A stretch of DNA of 64,000 bases from assembly GCA_963777855.1 (NCBI GenBank), contig CAVZRW010000013.1, positions 62,001 through 126,000 of the forward strand, read 5' to 3'. A program made the position numbers and the translations under genes. Below, one piece after another: positions 17,801-25,372 of the stretch. Source of the DNA: Prado023 sp963777855 (lineage in GTDB: Bacteria > Actinomycetota > Actinomycetes > S36-B12 > CAIYMF01). Each line of letters starts with the position of its first letter. The first letter of the stretch is position 1. The notes under the pieces are model-generated. The model was not told the DNA's origin, searched no databases, and saw only the letters and a program-made list of their open reading frames with translations.

Positions 17801-19244
17801 ATGTTCCGTTTCCGCCGTCGCCACGACCCGGAGCCGGTCGCCGGACCTGCGGGCCCTGAGCACCCCGGCCCATCGCCGGGGCCGCAGTCGCTGGTGGCGG
17901 CGGCCCCCGGTGACCCCGGTGCGGCGAGCGGGGCGACGATCGCGCTGCCGCGCGCCGGCCAGGTCATCGCCGGGGCCACGGGTCCCAGCCTGGCAGCTCC
18001 GAGGCCGGCTGAGTCCGAGACATCGCCACGGGGTCCGGTCGAGGGGCCGGCGCCGACGGTCCCCAGCGCTCCCGGGGACGTCCGGCCCGGGGACGGCCAG
18101 CTCGGGTACGCCCGCCCCGGCGACCCCCGGCTTGGGTACGACCGCCCGGACGACCCGCAGCTCGGATACGCCCGGCCCGGGTACGCCCGCCCCGGCGACC
18201 CCCGCCGGGTACGCCCGCCCCGGCGATCCCCGCCCTGGGTACGACCGCCCGGGCGACCGCCAGCTGGGGTCTGGCCAGCCCGGGTATGCCAACTCCACCC
18301 CCACAGTGCCCTCGCGCGCTGCGGACGCCCACACGCAGGTGCTCGACCCCATCGTGGACCCGCAGAACGACCCGGGCGCGTACACCCAGGTGCTGTCCCG
18401 ATCGGGGTCACCTGCCGAGGACGTGGGGCGCCCAGCCCCAGCGCCCCTGGTCAGCCGTCGGGTGGCTGCCGAGATCGGCATGTACGCGGGCGCCGCGCTG
18501 GTCCTGCTGGCCGTCGGGGGGGTGACGGCCCGTGGGTGGGGAGACTGGGCCATCCCGATGCGCGCGGCGGTGAGCATCCTGACCTCGTTGGGCCTGGTGG
18601 CGGCGGGGTTGTTCGCGCGCCTTCCGCTGAGCCGGACGCTGGGCGCGGAGCGTCGCCGCGCGGTCTCATCCCTGCTGGTGACCGGCGTCGGGATCGGCGT
18701 TGCGGGGGTATCGGCCGTCCTCGGCGCGCAGGGCGCCGCCACAGCCACAGGGGCAGCCGCCCTCGCCGGGGTGCTGGCGTTCGTCCTGGTGAACGCCGCA
18801 GCCCGGACCGCGCTGTCGGAGACCGCGCTGCTGGGCTCCCTGGCGTGGCTGACCTGGGTGGTCCTGCCCGACCGGCCCGCCCGCTGGGCTGCGGTGCTCG
18901 CCCTCGGCGTGGCGTGGGTCCTGGCGGGGGTGCGCTGGGCCGCCGGTCGGCGCACCGCCGCCGTGGCCGGCGCCAGCGTGGCCCTCGCGGCCGGGGTGGG
19001 GGTGGCGGTCGGCCCCTGGGCCTGGCCGGCCCGCCTGGGCCTGGCGGTGGTGGCTGTCCTGGGCCTCGGGGCGTTCCTGAAGGGTCGTGCCAACTACTGG
19101 CTCGCCCTGGGGGCTGCCTCGGCCACGGCGCTGGCGGCCTCCGTGGCCGGGGACGTGGTGAGTCCCGCTCTGGCCCTGCTCATCGGGGGACTGGCCACGA
19201 TGGCGGTCAGTGGGGTCGCCCTGCGCCACGCCCGGCGCGGCTGA
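17801..19244 (+). CDS. Repeat-bearing multi-pass membrane protein (DUF2157-like); frame broken near 18206
   Basis: I do not recognise a specific function. About 225 residues of Pro/Gly-rich, probably disordered cytoplasmic sequence contain imperfect copies of GYARPGDPR / GYDRPGDPQL, then from about residue 230 come nine or more hydrophobic segments starting VSRRVAAEIGMYAGAALVLLAVGG, similar to the membrane part of DUF2157-type proteins. The frame changes inside the repeat at about 18206: the second frame continues the repeat (GYARPGDPRPGYDRPGDRQLG), so the shift is one extra C or two missing bases. Rejoined length about 480 residues. The repeat region could be genuinely unstable by slippage, which makes this shift different from those in conserved enzymes. 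Confidence 0.65.
18101..18294 (+). repeat. In-gene tandem repeat coding GYxRPGDP units
   Basis: A degenerate tandem repeat of 15-24 bases (for example GGGTACGCCCGCCCCGGCGA) codes for the Pro/Gly repeats of the preceding gene. The frame change at about 18206 lies inside it. Confidence 0.75.
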
Positions 19245-19267
19245 GACCCCGCCACGGTGCCCGGCCC

Positions 19268-19302
19268 GCGCAATGCCGGGCGTGCGACGCCCGGCATTGC
19301 GC
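19268..19302. terminator. 15-bp perfect hairpin after the membrane protein gene
   Basis: Arms 19268-19282 and 19288-19302 (GCGCAATGCCGGGCG and its complement) enclose TGCGA. It follows the stop at 19244 by 24 bases and probably ends that transcript. Confidence 0.65.
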
Positions 19303-19408
19303 GTCCGGACTCGACGCCCTGGCCGGACTCGACGCCCCGCCGACGCCCGCCGGCCCCGCCACGCCCGCCCGGCGCCCGGCGCCCGGCCGGGATCCCGCCC
19401 ACGACACC

Positions 19409-19443
19409 GAGGAGCCCCGATCCGGTCGGGATCGGGGCTCCTC
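19409..19443. terminator. 15-bp perfect hairpin between convergent genes
   Basis: Arms 19409-19423 and 19429-19443 (GAGGAGCCCCGATCC and its complement) enclose GGTCG. It lies 25 bases beyond the cspA stop and can serve both strands. Confidence 0.7.
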
Positions 19444-19467
19444 GTGTGAAAGCCAGTGGTGCTGGCG

Positions 19468-19671
19468 TCAGAGCGGGCGGACCTGGTCGGCCTGCGGCCC
19501 CTTCTGGCCCTGGGTGACCTCGAACTCGACGCGCTGCTCCTCCTCCAACGAGCGGTAGCCGTTGGTCTGGATCGCGCTGTAGTGAACGAAGACGTCTGCG
19601 GTGCCGTCGTCCGGGGCGATGAAGCCGTACCCCTTCTCGGCGTTGAACCACTTGACGGTGCCTTGTGCCAT
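19468..19671 (-). CDS. cspA: Cold-shock protein, CspA family
   Basis: This 67-residue single-stranded nucleic acid-binding protein has the complete cold-shock domain: MAQGTVKWFNAEKGYGFI with the RNP1 motif KGYGFI, RNP2 DVFVHYSAI, and EFEVTQGQKGPQA. It is an RNA chaperone in the cytoplasm. The ATG at 19671 has a GAGGAG site 10 bases upstream; longer in-frame extension upstream is a chance open frame. About 200 bases to the next gene upstream probably include a long 5' untranslated leader, which in this family governs cold induction. Confidence 0.96.
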   Translation of the reverse strand: MAQGTVKWFNAEKGYGFIAPDDGTADVFVHYSAIQTNGYRSLEEEQRVEFEVTQGQKGPQADQVRPL

Positions 19672-19868
19672 GGTGCTGTGTACTCCTCGAACGGTGAGAT
19701 GAACTGCTGCACGAACGTCTGCGTTCCAACAGCGAGCACACCGTACCCCACAAGGCCCCGCGCACACGCAGGCGCGCACGGGCGAATCTGCGCGCGCGTA
19801 GCACGCCTGCCGGCCACCCGGAGCCCGTGTGCGTCGGCCGGGGGTGGCCGGCAGCGCCCGCGAGCCCG

Positions 19869-21542
19869 TCAGCCGCTGTGGGCCAGGCTGTAGGTCAGCC
19901 AGCCTCCGTCGAGGTTGACCACGTCGTACCCCAGCTGGGTGAGCAGCCTCGCCGCGGTGTGCCCGCGCTGGCCGACCTGGCAGTACACGACGACCGGGAC
20001 GGGCTGGCCGGCGGCGTCCCGAGGGATCTCGGTGTGCCGCGCGCGCAACTCGTCGACGCTGATGTTGACCGAGCCCTCGATGTGTCCCCGACGGTGCTCA
20101 CCGGGCGTGCGCACATCCACCAGGAGGCGGTCGGTGGCTCCGACCTCGCTCCAGCCGATGGTCCGGGTCGTGCCCGCCATGATGTTCTCCGCGACGTACC
20201 CCAGCTGGTTGATCGGGTCCTTGGCCGAGCCGTAGGGCGGGGCGTAGGCCAGCTCCAGGGCGGCCAGGTCGTCGGCGGTGATCCCGCCGGTGATGGCGGT
20301 GGCCAGGACGTCGATCCGCTTGTCGGTGCCCACCCCGCCGACACCCTGGGCCCCGAGGATCTGACCCGTCGACGGATCGAAGAGCAGCTTCAGGCTGATC
20401 CGCTCGGCACCCGGGTAGTAGCCGGCGTGCGAGCCGGGGTGGGTGTGGACCGCCGCGTACGCCCGCCCTGAGGCCTTGAGCCGCTTCTCGTTGGCGCCGG
20501 TCACGGCCACGGTCAGGTCGAACACCTTCACGATCGCGGTCCCGAGCACGCCGCCGAAGCGGATCGTCCGCCCGGAGATGGCGTCTGCCACGAGGCGGCC
20601 CTGGCGGTTGGCCGAGTTGGCCAGCGGAACGAGCGTCGCCTCGCCGGTGGTGGCATCCGACTTGTCGACGGCGTCGCCCACGGCATAGATGTGCGGATCG
20701 GAGGTGTGCATCTGGTCGTCGACCTTGATCCCGCCCCGGGGCCCGAGCTCGAGGCCGGCCGCGGAGGCCAGCTTCGTGTCGGGGCGCACGCCGATGCTCA
20801 TGATCACGAGGTCGGCGTCGATCTCGCGGCCGTCGGAGAGCAGCGCCGAGTCCTCGCGGACCTCGGTGACCTGCACGCCGAGGGCGAGGTGCACACCGTG
20901 CCTGCGCAGCTCGGCGGCCACGATCGCGGCCATCTCGGGGTCCAGCGGGGCCATCACCTGCGTCCCCAGCTCGACCACCGTCACGTCCATGCCTCGCTCG
21001 CGCAGGCTCTCGGCCATCTCCAGGCCGATGAACCCGCCACCCACGATCACCGCGGACAGCGCCGCACCCCCGACCGCCTCCTCGCTGGAGTCCACCGAGA
21101 GCAGCAATGAGTCGACGCGCTCCTTGATCCGGTCGGTGTCCTCGATCGTGCGCAGCGTCAGCGCCCGCTCGATGCCCGGGATCGGCGGCACGATCGGCGA
21201 GGCCCCGGGGGACAGGACCAGGTGGTCGTAGGTCTCGGTGTACTCGGTGCCGGTCGTGAGGTCCTTCACCGTGACCGTGCGCCCGGCCGGGTCGATGGAG
21301 GTGACCTCGGAGTTGACCCGCACGTCGAGGCCGAACCGCGCGTTCAGGCTCCGCGGGGTCTGCAGGAGCAGGTTCCTGCGGTCGGCGATCGTGCCGCCGA
21401 TGTAGTACGGCAGCCCGCAGTTGGCGAAGGACACGTAACCGCTGCGCTCGAGCACGATGATCTCGTGGGTCTCGTCGAGCCGGCGCAGACGTGTGGCGGC
21501 GGACGCCCCACCAGCCACGCCGCCGATGATGATCGTCCTCAT
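19869..21542 (-). CDS. CoA-disulfide reductase fused to a rhodanese domain
   Basis: This 557-residue flavoprotein joins a class I-like pyridine nucleotide-disulfide reductase to a C-terminal rhodanese. Residues 1-445 have the FAD motif IIGGVAGGASAATRLRRL, the active-site Cys42 in SFANCGLPYYIGG, and the NAD(P)H motif VIVGGGFIGLEMAESL; residues 460-557 are the rhodanese with its active Cys521 in VVYCQVGQRGH. Fusions of this kind reduce CoA disulfide or CoA persulfide with NAD(P)H. The ATG has a GAGGAGG site. The gene stands alone behind a 24-base palindrome like the operators of CsoR/CstR repressors, which fits induction by reactive sulfur. Confidence 0.92.
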   Translation of the reverse strand: MRTIIIGGVAGGASAATRLRRLDETHEIIVLERSGYVSFANCGLPYYIGGTIADRRNLLLQTPRSLNARFGLDVRVNSEVTSIDPAGRTVTVKDLTTGTEYTETYDHLVLSPGASPIVPPIPGIERALTLRTIEDTDRIKERVDSLLLSVDSSEEAVGGAALSAVIVGGGFIGLEMAESLRERGMDVTVVELGTQVMAPLDPEMAAIVAAELRRHGVHLALGVQVTEVREDSALLSDGREIDADLVIMSIGVRPDTKLASAAGLELGPRGGIKVDDQMHTSDPHIYAVGDAVDKSDATTGEATLVPLANSANRQGRLVADAISGRTIRFGGVLGTAIVKVFDLTVAVTGANEKRLKASGRAYAAVHTHPGSHAGYYPGAERISLKLLFDPSTGQILGAQGVGGVGTDKRIDVLATAITGGITADDLAALELAYAPPYGSAKDPINQLGYVAENIMAGTTRTIGWSEVGATDRLLVDVRTPGEHRRGHIEGSVNISVDELRARHTEIPRDAAGQPVPVVVYCQVGQRGHTAARLLTQLGYDVVNLDGGWLTYSLAHSG

Positions 21543-21572
21543 GAGTCCTCCTCAGGTTAGGTCAGATGACCC

Positions 21573-21596
21573 ATTTATACCCCCGGGGGTATAAAT
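21573..21596 (-). promoter_or_regulatory. 24-bp perfect palindrome, CsoR/CstR-like operator
   Basis: The half-site ATTTATACCCCC is followed directly by its exact complement. The core TATACCCC...GGGGTATA matches the G-tract palindromes bound by CsoR-family repressors; CstR uses such sites before rhodanese and CoA-disulfide reductase genes. On the minus strand TATAAAT at the near edge can be the -10 box and TTGGAT at the far edge the -35, so a bound repressor would block the promoter of the gene at 21542. It is strikingly AT-rich for this genome. Confidence 0.75.
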
Positions 21597-21714
21597 CCAA
21601 CCCTATCCTGACCGGGGCGCCGACTCCACCGGGCGACCCCCGGCGCGGCTGCTGGTCCGGCCGGGGACTCGGGTCGGGTGACCGATCCGCCCCGCCGCGG
21701 CCCGCGGCCGGCGT

Positions 21715-21720
21715 TAGGCT
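21715..21720 (+). promoter_or_regulatory. -10 box of the ATPase/HDR two-gene unit (leaderless)
   Basis: TAGGCT lies 7 bases before the GTG at 21728. Confidence 0.55.
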
Positions 21721-21727
21721 CGCCGTC

Positions 21728-22870
21728 GTGCTGATCCGTCACCTGACCCTGGGCGGGCTGCGGTCGTTCCCGCCCGAGCCCCTGCGCGTGGACCTCGCCC
21801 CGCTGACGCTCGTGTTCGGGCCGAACTCGGCGGGCAAGTCCAGCCTGCTCTCGGTGCTGCCGATGCTGGCCCAGACCGCCGCCCGGCCCGACGTGCTCAC
21901 GATGAGCGGCGACCTCGTCGAGGGCGGCAGCTTCCGGATGGCGGTGCACCGCCACGACCCGCAGACGCCGATGACACTGGGCTTCGGCTGGACCTCCGCG
22001 CAGGGCGTGCCCCGCGAGGCCGCCATCGCCTTCCGCTGGGACCCGGCCCGGCGCGCGGCGCTGCGGTCGCGGACCTCGATCATCGAGGGCGGGCGCTCCG
22101 GGGTGCTCGAAGGGCCACGGCCCTGGCCGGCCGGCGACGGGCTCGACCTGCACCACCTGGTCACCGACGAGTTCTGGGGGACCCTGGACCGCGTCTACTT
22201 CCTGGGACCGATGCGCGCCCGGGCCGAGCGGACCACCCAGGTCGGCCAGGGCATCGAGGACTACGTGGGCCCGGCCGGCGAGGAGATGGCCGCCATCCTG
22301 CACGCCCGCCCCGACCTGGTCGCCGGCGTCAACGACTGGTGCGATCGGCTCGGGCTGGGCTACCACGTGCGGATGCTCGACCCGGTCAGCCAGGACATCG
22401 TGATGACGGCCGGTGAGTTCTCGGTGCTCGCCCTCGAGGACGTGCGCCACGACCCGCCGGTGCTGGTCTCCTCGCGCGGGGTCGGCTTCGGGGTGGGCCA
22501 GGTGCTGCCGATCATCGTGCAGTCCCTGCTGGCCCGCGACGGCCTGATCCTCATCGAGCAGCCGGAGGTGCACCTGCACCCGCGGCTGCAGTCGGCCGTC
22601 GGCGACCTGCTCATCGACACCGTGACCAGCGGCCGGGCCCAGATGCTGGTGGAGACCCACTCCGAGCACCTGGCGCTGCGCCTGCTGCGCCGGGTGCGCG
22701 AGGGAGCCCTGGCCGCCGAGGACCTCGCGATCCTGTACCTGGACCTCGACGACGAGGGCGCGGCGTTCGTGCGCCGGCTCGAGGTCGACTCCGACGGCGA
22801 GCTGGTCGACGGATGGCCCGGCGGGTTCTTCGATGACCGGCTCCGCGAGGTCCTGGGCGGCCTGCGGTGA
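21728..22870 (+). CDS. AAA/ABC-type ATPase with DUF3696-like C-terminus
   Basis: This 380-residue ATPase has the RecF/OLD-like layout: Walker A GPNSAGKS at residues 31-38, a long insert with YFLGPMRARAERT, a signature-like SSRGVGFGVGQVLPIIVQSLL, Walker B LILIEQPEVHLHPRLQ, and the H-loop MLVETHSEHLALRLLRRV. The end, ELVDGWPGGFFDDRLREVL, fits the short DUF3696 domain. Such ATPases are usually paired with an effector in anti-phage or other conflict systems; here the next gene overlaps by GTGA. It does not carry its own TOPRIM domain. The GTG start is supported by a -10 box 7 bases upstream. Confidence 0.8.
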   Translation: MLIRHLTLGGLRSFPPEPLRVDLAPLTLVFGPNSAGKSSLLSVLPMLAQTAARPDVLTMSGDLVEGGSFRMAVHRHDPQTPMTLGFGWTSAQGVPREAAIAFRWDPARRAALRSRTSIIEGGRSGVLEGPRPWPAGDGLDLHHLVTDEFWGTLDRVYFLGPMRARAERTTQVGQGIEDYVGPAGEEMAAILHARPDLVAGVNDWCDRLGLGYHVRMLDPVSQDIVMTAGEFSVLALEDVRHDPPVLVSSRGVGFGVGQVLPIIVQSLLARDGLILIEQPEVHLHPRLQSAVGDLLIDTVTSGRAQMLVETHSEHLALRLLRRVREGALAAEDLAILYLDLDDEGAAFVRRLEVDSDGELVDGWPGGFFDDRLREVLGGLR

Positions 22871-23949
22871 CGGTCGGGCCCCCGCGGCGCACGGTGTTCG
22901 GGGTCGGGATCTCGGCCACCGCGCTGCAGGACTCGGCCGGGGACCCGGCGCTGCGCCGCGCGATCCACGAGGAGCTGCTCGAGGACCTCGCCGTCCACGG
23001 CCGGCTGGTCTTCACCTCCCAGGCCCACCTCGACCTGTTCGTCCGGGCCGTCTCCACGCTGCCCACCTCGCTGGCCAAGGCCTGGGAGGTGGTCCTGAGC
23101 AGCAAGCGCGTGCGGGTGGGCATCGCCACCCCACCCCTGGACCAGGCCCTCGGCGACATGCTCGACCCCGCCCTGATCGAGGCCCAGCTGGCCGACGACC
23201 TGGTGCTCGTGCTGGTGGAGACCGACCAGGCCGAGCTTCTCGGCGTCGCCGAGGACGAGTTCTCGGCCGTGACCCCGTCAGGCATGGTGGAGATCGGTCG
23301 GATCACCACAGCCGGGCGCACCGGCGTGCTCATGGCCGCCCGGCAGGCGCTCGACGCGCCGCTGCGCGAGGGGGTCAACCGCGAGGTGGAGTGGACCGAG
23401 CGGTTCGGCCCGTTGTGCGCCGAGAGCCGGCCGCTGGTCATCTACGACAAGTTCGTCGGCCAGCAGACCGTGCGCCGCTACCTGCACGGGCAGGGCTCGA
23501 CCGACGGGCTCACCTGGTTCCTTGCCCGGGTCGGGATGACGCCCGGGCGCCGCGTGCGGATCATCACCGCGGTCACCGACACCGTCGACCGGGGGCAGCG
23601 CTTCGACGAGGACGCCATGGTCGACGCATTCACCGTGCTGGCCTCGACGCTGCGCGAGCGGGACGTGCGCATCGAGCTGGTGCTGGTGCCCGACCGCGTG
23701 CGTGGGGAGGGGGGTCGGCGGATCGAGCGCTTCGGCCACGACCGCCACCTGCGCTTCGGCGAGCGCGCTGCCCTGGCCCTGGGCGCCGGCATGCAGGTGT
23801 TCGCCTCGGCCACCTTCCGCGAGACCGTGACCGTCGCCCGGCTGCCCATCGCCGACGCCCTGGCCAGGGAGGAACGAGCCGTCAAGAGCGCCCTGCGCCC
23901 GCCCGAGGGCGGCTGGCTGGGCCGGCCGGGGGCGACAGCGCGCAGCTGA
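22867..23949 (+). CDS. Unknown protein with HDR motif, coupled to the ATPase
   Basis: I do not recognise this 360-residue protein with certainty. It has no membrane segment or signal peptide. The N-terminal half (about 1-170) is helical and alpha/beta in character. The C-terminal half has RPLVIYDKFVG (188-198), a beta-strand RVRIITAV, a helix, a second strand, then HDRHLRFG (291-298) and LALGAGMQVFASA. The order strand-helix-strand-HDR-glycine-rich turn resembles the PLD-like MIT_C domain, whose hallmark is HDR followed by a G-G-hydrophobic stretch. I infer a degraded phospholipase D-like, possibly nuclease, effector controlled by the ATPase it overlaps (GTGA). The start GTG is fixed by that overlap. 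Confidence 0.6.
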   Translation: MTVGPPRRTVFGVGISATALQDSAGDPALRRAIHEELLEDLAVHGRLVFTSQAHLDLFVRAVSTLPTSLAKAWEVVLSSKRVRVGIATPPLDQALGDMLDPALIEAQLADDLVLVLVETDQAELLGVAEDEFSAVTPSGMVEIGRITTAGRTGVLMAARQALDAPLREGVNREVEWTERFGPLCAESRPLVIYDKFVGQQTVRRYLHGQGSTDGLTWFLARVGMTPGRRVRIITAVTDTVDRGQRFDEDAMVDAFTVLASTLRERDVRIELVLVPDRVRGEGGRRIERFGHDRHLRFGERAALALGAGMQVFASATFRETVTVARLPIADALAREERAVKSALRPPEGGWLGRPGATARS

Positions 23950-24104
23950 GCCCGGTCGGCGAGCGGGCCAGGGCGAGCGGGACGGGCGAGAGCCCCGGAC
24001 GGGGCGGGGGGGCTGCCGGGGGCGAGCCGAGCGGGCGCCCCGGGCTGAGCAACGCGACCGTCCGCGCTCCGACCACCGGGCCCGGCGGCTGCCGGACCGG
24101 CGCC

Positions 24105-25235
24105 CTATCGAGCCACGGGCTCCCCGGCGACCCAGACGCCCGTCAGCGTGAGCGCGTCGTCGAGGTGGCACAGGTCGGCGCGCGCCCCGACGGCCAGCCT
24201 CCCTCGGTCGGTGAGGCCCAGCATCCGCGCCGGCGTCGCGGTGACTGCGGCGAACGCGGCCTCGGGAGTCATGCCGACCTCGGTGATCGCGAAGCGCAGC
24301 GCGTGGTCCATGGTCAACGTCGAGCCCGCGATGGCCCCGCCGTCGACGAGGCGGGCGACCCCGTCGACCACGCTCACCGCGAGGTCGCCGAGCATGTAGT
24401 CGCCGTCCTGCCCGGCCGCGGCCGTCATCGCGTCGGTGACCAGCACGATGCGACCCTCGGCGGCCCGCTGGGCGAACGCCGCCGACGCCGCATGGACGTG
24501 CACGCCGTCGAGGATCAGCTCGTTGACCACCCGCTCGTCCTCGGTGAGGGCCACGATCGGGCCGGGCTCTCGGTGGTTCACCGGCCGCATCGCATTGAAC
24601 AGGTGGGTGGCGCAGGTGGCCCCCGCCGCGATGGCCGCGCGCACCTGGTCGTAGGTCGCATTCGTGTGGCCGACGGCCGCGATGGCCCCGTTGTCGACGA
24701 AGCGGCGCACCGCGTCCACCCCGTGCGGGTACTCGGGAGCCAAGGTGACCATACGGATGGTCCCTCGCCCGGCGGCGATGATCGCCTCGACCTCCTCGGG
24801 CTCGGGGTCGCGCAGCGTCGTCGGGTCGTGGGCGCCCTTGTACTCGGCGGCGATCCATGGACCCTCGAGGTGGGAGCCGGCGATCAGTCCCTGCCCGGTC
24901 AGCTCGGCCAGCGCCGCCACGTCGGCGGCGAGGGCCTGCGGGTGGGCCGAGACGAGGCTCGCCACGATCGTGGTGGTGCCGTGCTGGCGGTGGGCCTCGG
25001 CGAACCGCGCCACCGCCGCGGCGTCGGCGCCGACCACACTGGCCCCGCCGCCCCCGTGGCTGTGGATGTCGATGAAGCCCGGGGACAGGTACCCGCCGCC
25101 GAGGGCCACGTCGGCCGGCCGCGGGGGCGCCCCGGAGCCCAGCGCGACGATCGTGCCCCCCTCGACCTCCAGCCACCCGTCGGGGACGATCCCCGAGGCC
25201 GTGACCAGGGCTGCACCGGCGAGGATCTGGGTCAT
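24105..25235 (-). CDS. nagA: N-acetylglucosamine-6-phosphate deacetylase
   Basis: This cytosolic metal hydrolase removes acetate from GlcNAc-6-phosphate in amino-sugar catabolism and cell-wall recycling. At 376 residues it is full length. It shows the amidohydrolase metal motif FIDIHSHGGGG, the conserved HLEGPW, the metal His blocks VGHTNATYDQ and THLFNAM, and the catalytic Asp in LVTDAMTAAG. The ATG at 25235 lies 6 bases after a CACCAT box, so it is leaderless; the open frame extends further upstream without support. No nagB or transporter is next to it. Confidence 0.93.
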   Translation of the reverse strand: MTQILAGAALVTASGIVPDGWLEVEGGTIVALGSGAPPRPADVALGGGYLSPGFIDIHSHGGGGASVVGADAAAVARFAEAHRQHGTTTIVASLVSAHPQALAADVAALAELTGQGLIAGSHLEGPWIAAEYKGAHDPTTLRDPEPEEVEAIIAAGRGTIRMVTLAPEYPHGVDAVRRFVDNGAIAAVGHTNATYDQVRAAIAAGATCATHLFNAMRPVNHREPGPIVALTEDERVVNELILDGVHVHAASAAFAQRAAEGRIVLVTDAMTAAAGQDGDYMLGDLAVSVVDGVARLVDGGAIAGSTLTMDHALRFAITEVGMTPEAAFAAVTATPARMLGLTDRGRLAVGARADLCHLDDALTLTGVWVAGEPVAR

Positions 25236-25241
25236 GGGTCG

Positions 25242-25247
25242 ATGGTG
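25242..25247 (-). promoter_or_regulatory. -10 box of nagA (leaderless)
   Basis: CACCAT on the minus strand lies 6 bases before the ATG at 25235. Confidence 0.5.
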
Positions 25248-25330
25248 CCGCGCCGGGCCCCGGGGTCGCCCGCTGGCCAGTGCCCGGCCCGCCATCGGCC
25301 CGCTCTCGCGAGGCCGCGCCACACCGGCGA

Positions 25331-25348
25331 CGTGCCCGGACGGGCACG
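25331..25348. promoter_or_regulatory. 8-2-8 palindrome between nagA and the pseudo-protease gene
   Basis: CGTGCCCG-ga-CGGGCACG lies 12 bases upstream of the -10 box of the plus-strand gene, where the -35 should be, and about 95 bases from the nagA start. Its position suits an operator. Confidence 0.5.
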
Positions 25349-25360
25349 CAGTCCTGGGCG

Positions 25361-25366
25361 TACGGT
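25361..25366 (+). promoter_or_regulatory. -10 box of the pseudo-protease gene (leaderless)
   Basis: TACGGT lies 6 bases before the ATG at 25373. Confidence 0.55.
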
Positions 25367-25372
25367 CCTGCC

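Noticed and set aside
12873..19244. A single open frame of more than 2,000 codons across several genes
   Set aside because: It is a stop-free shadow in very GC-rich DNA. Real genes on both strands inside it have family motifs, and only its two ends coincide with real coding sequence.
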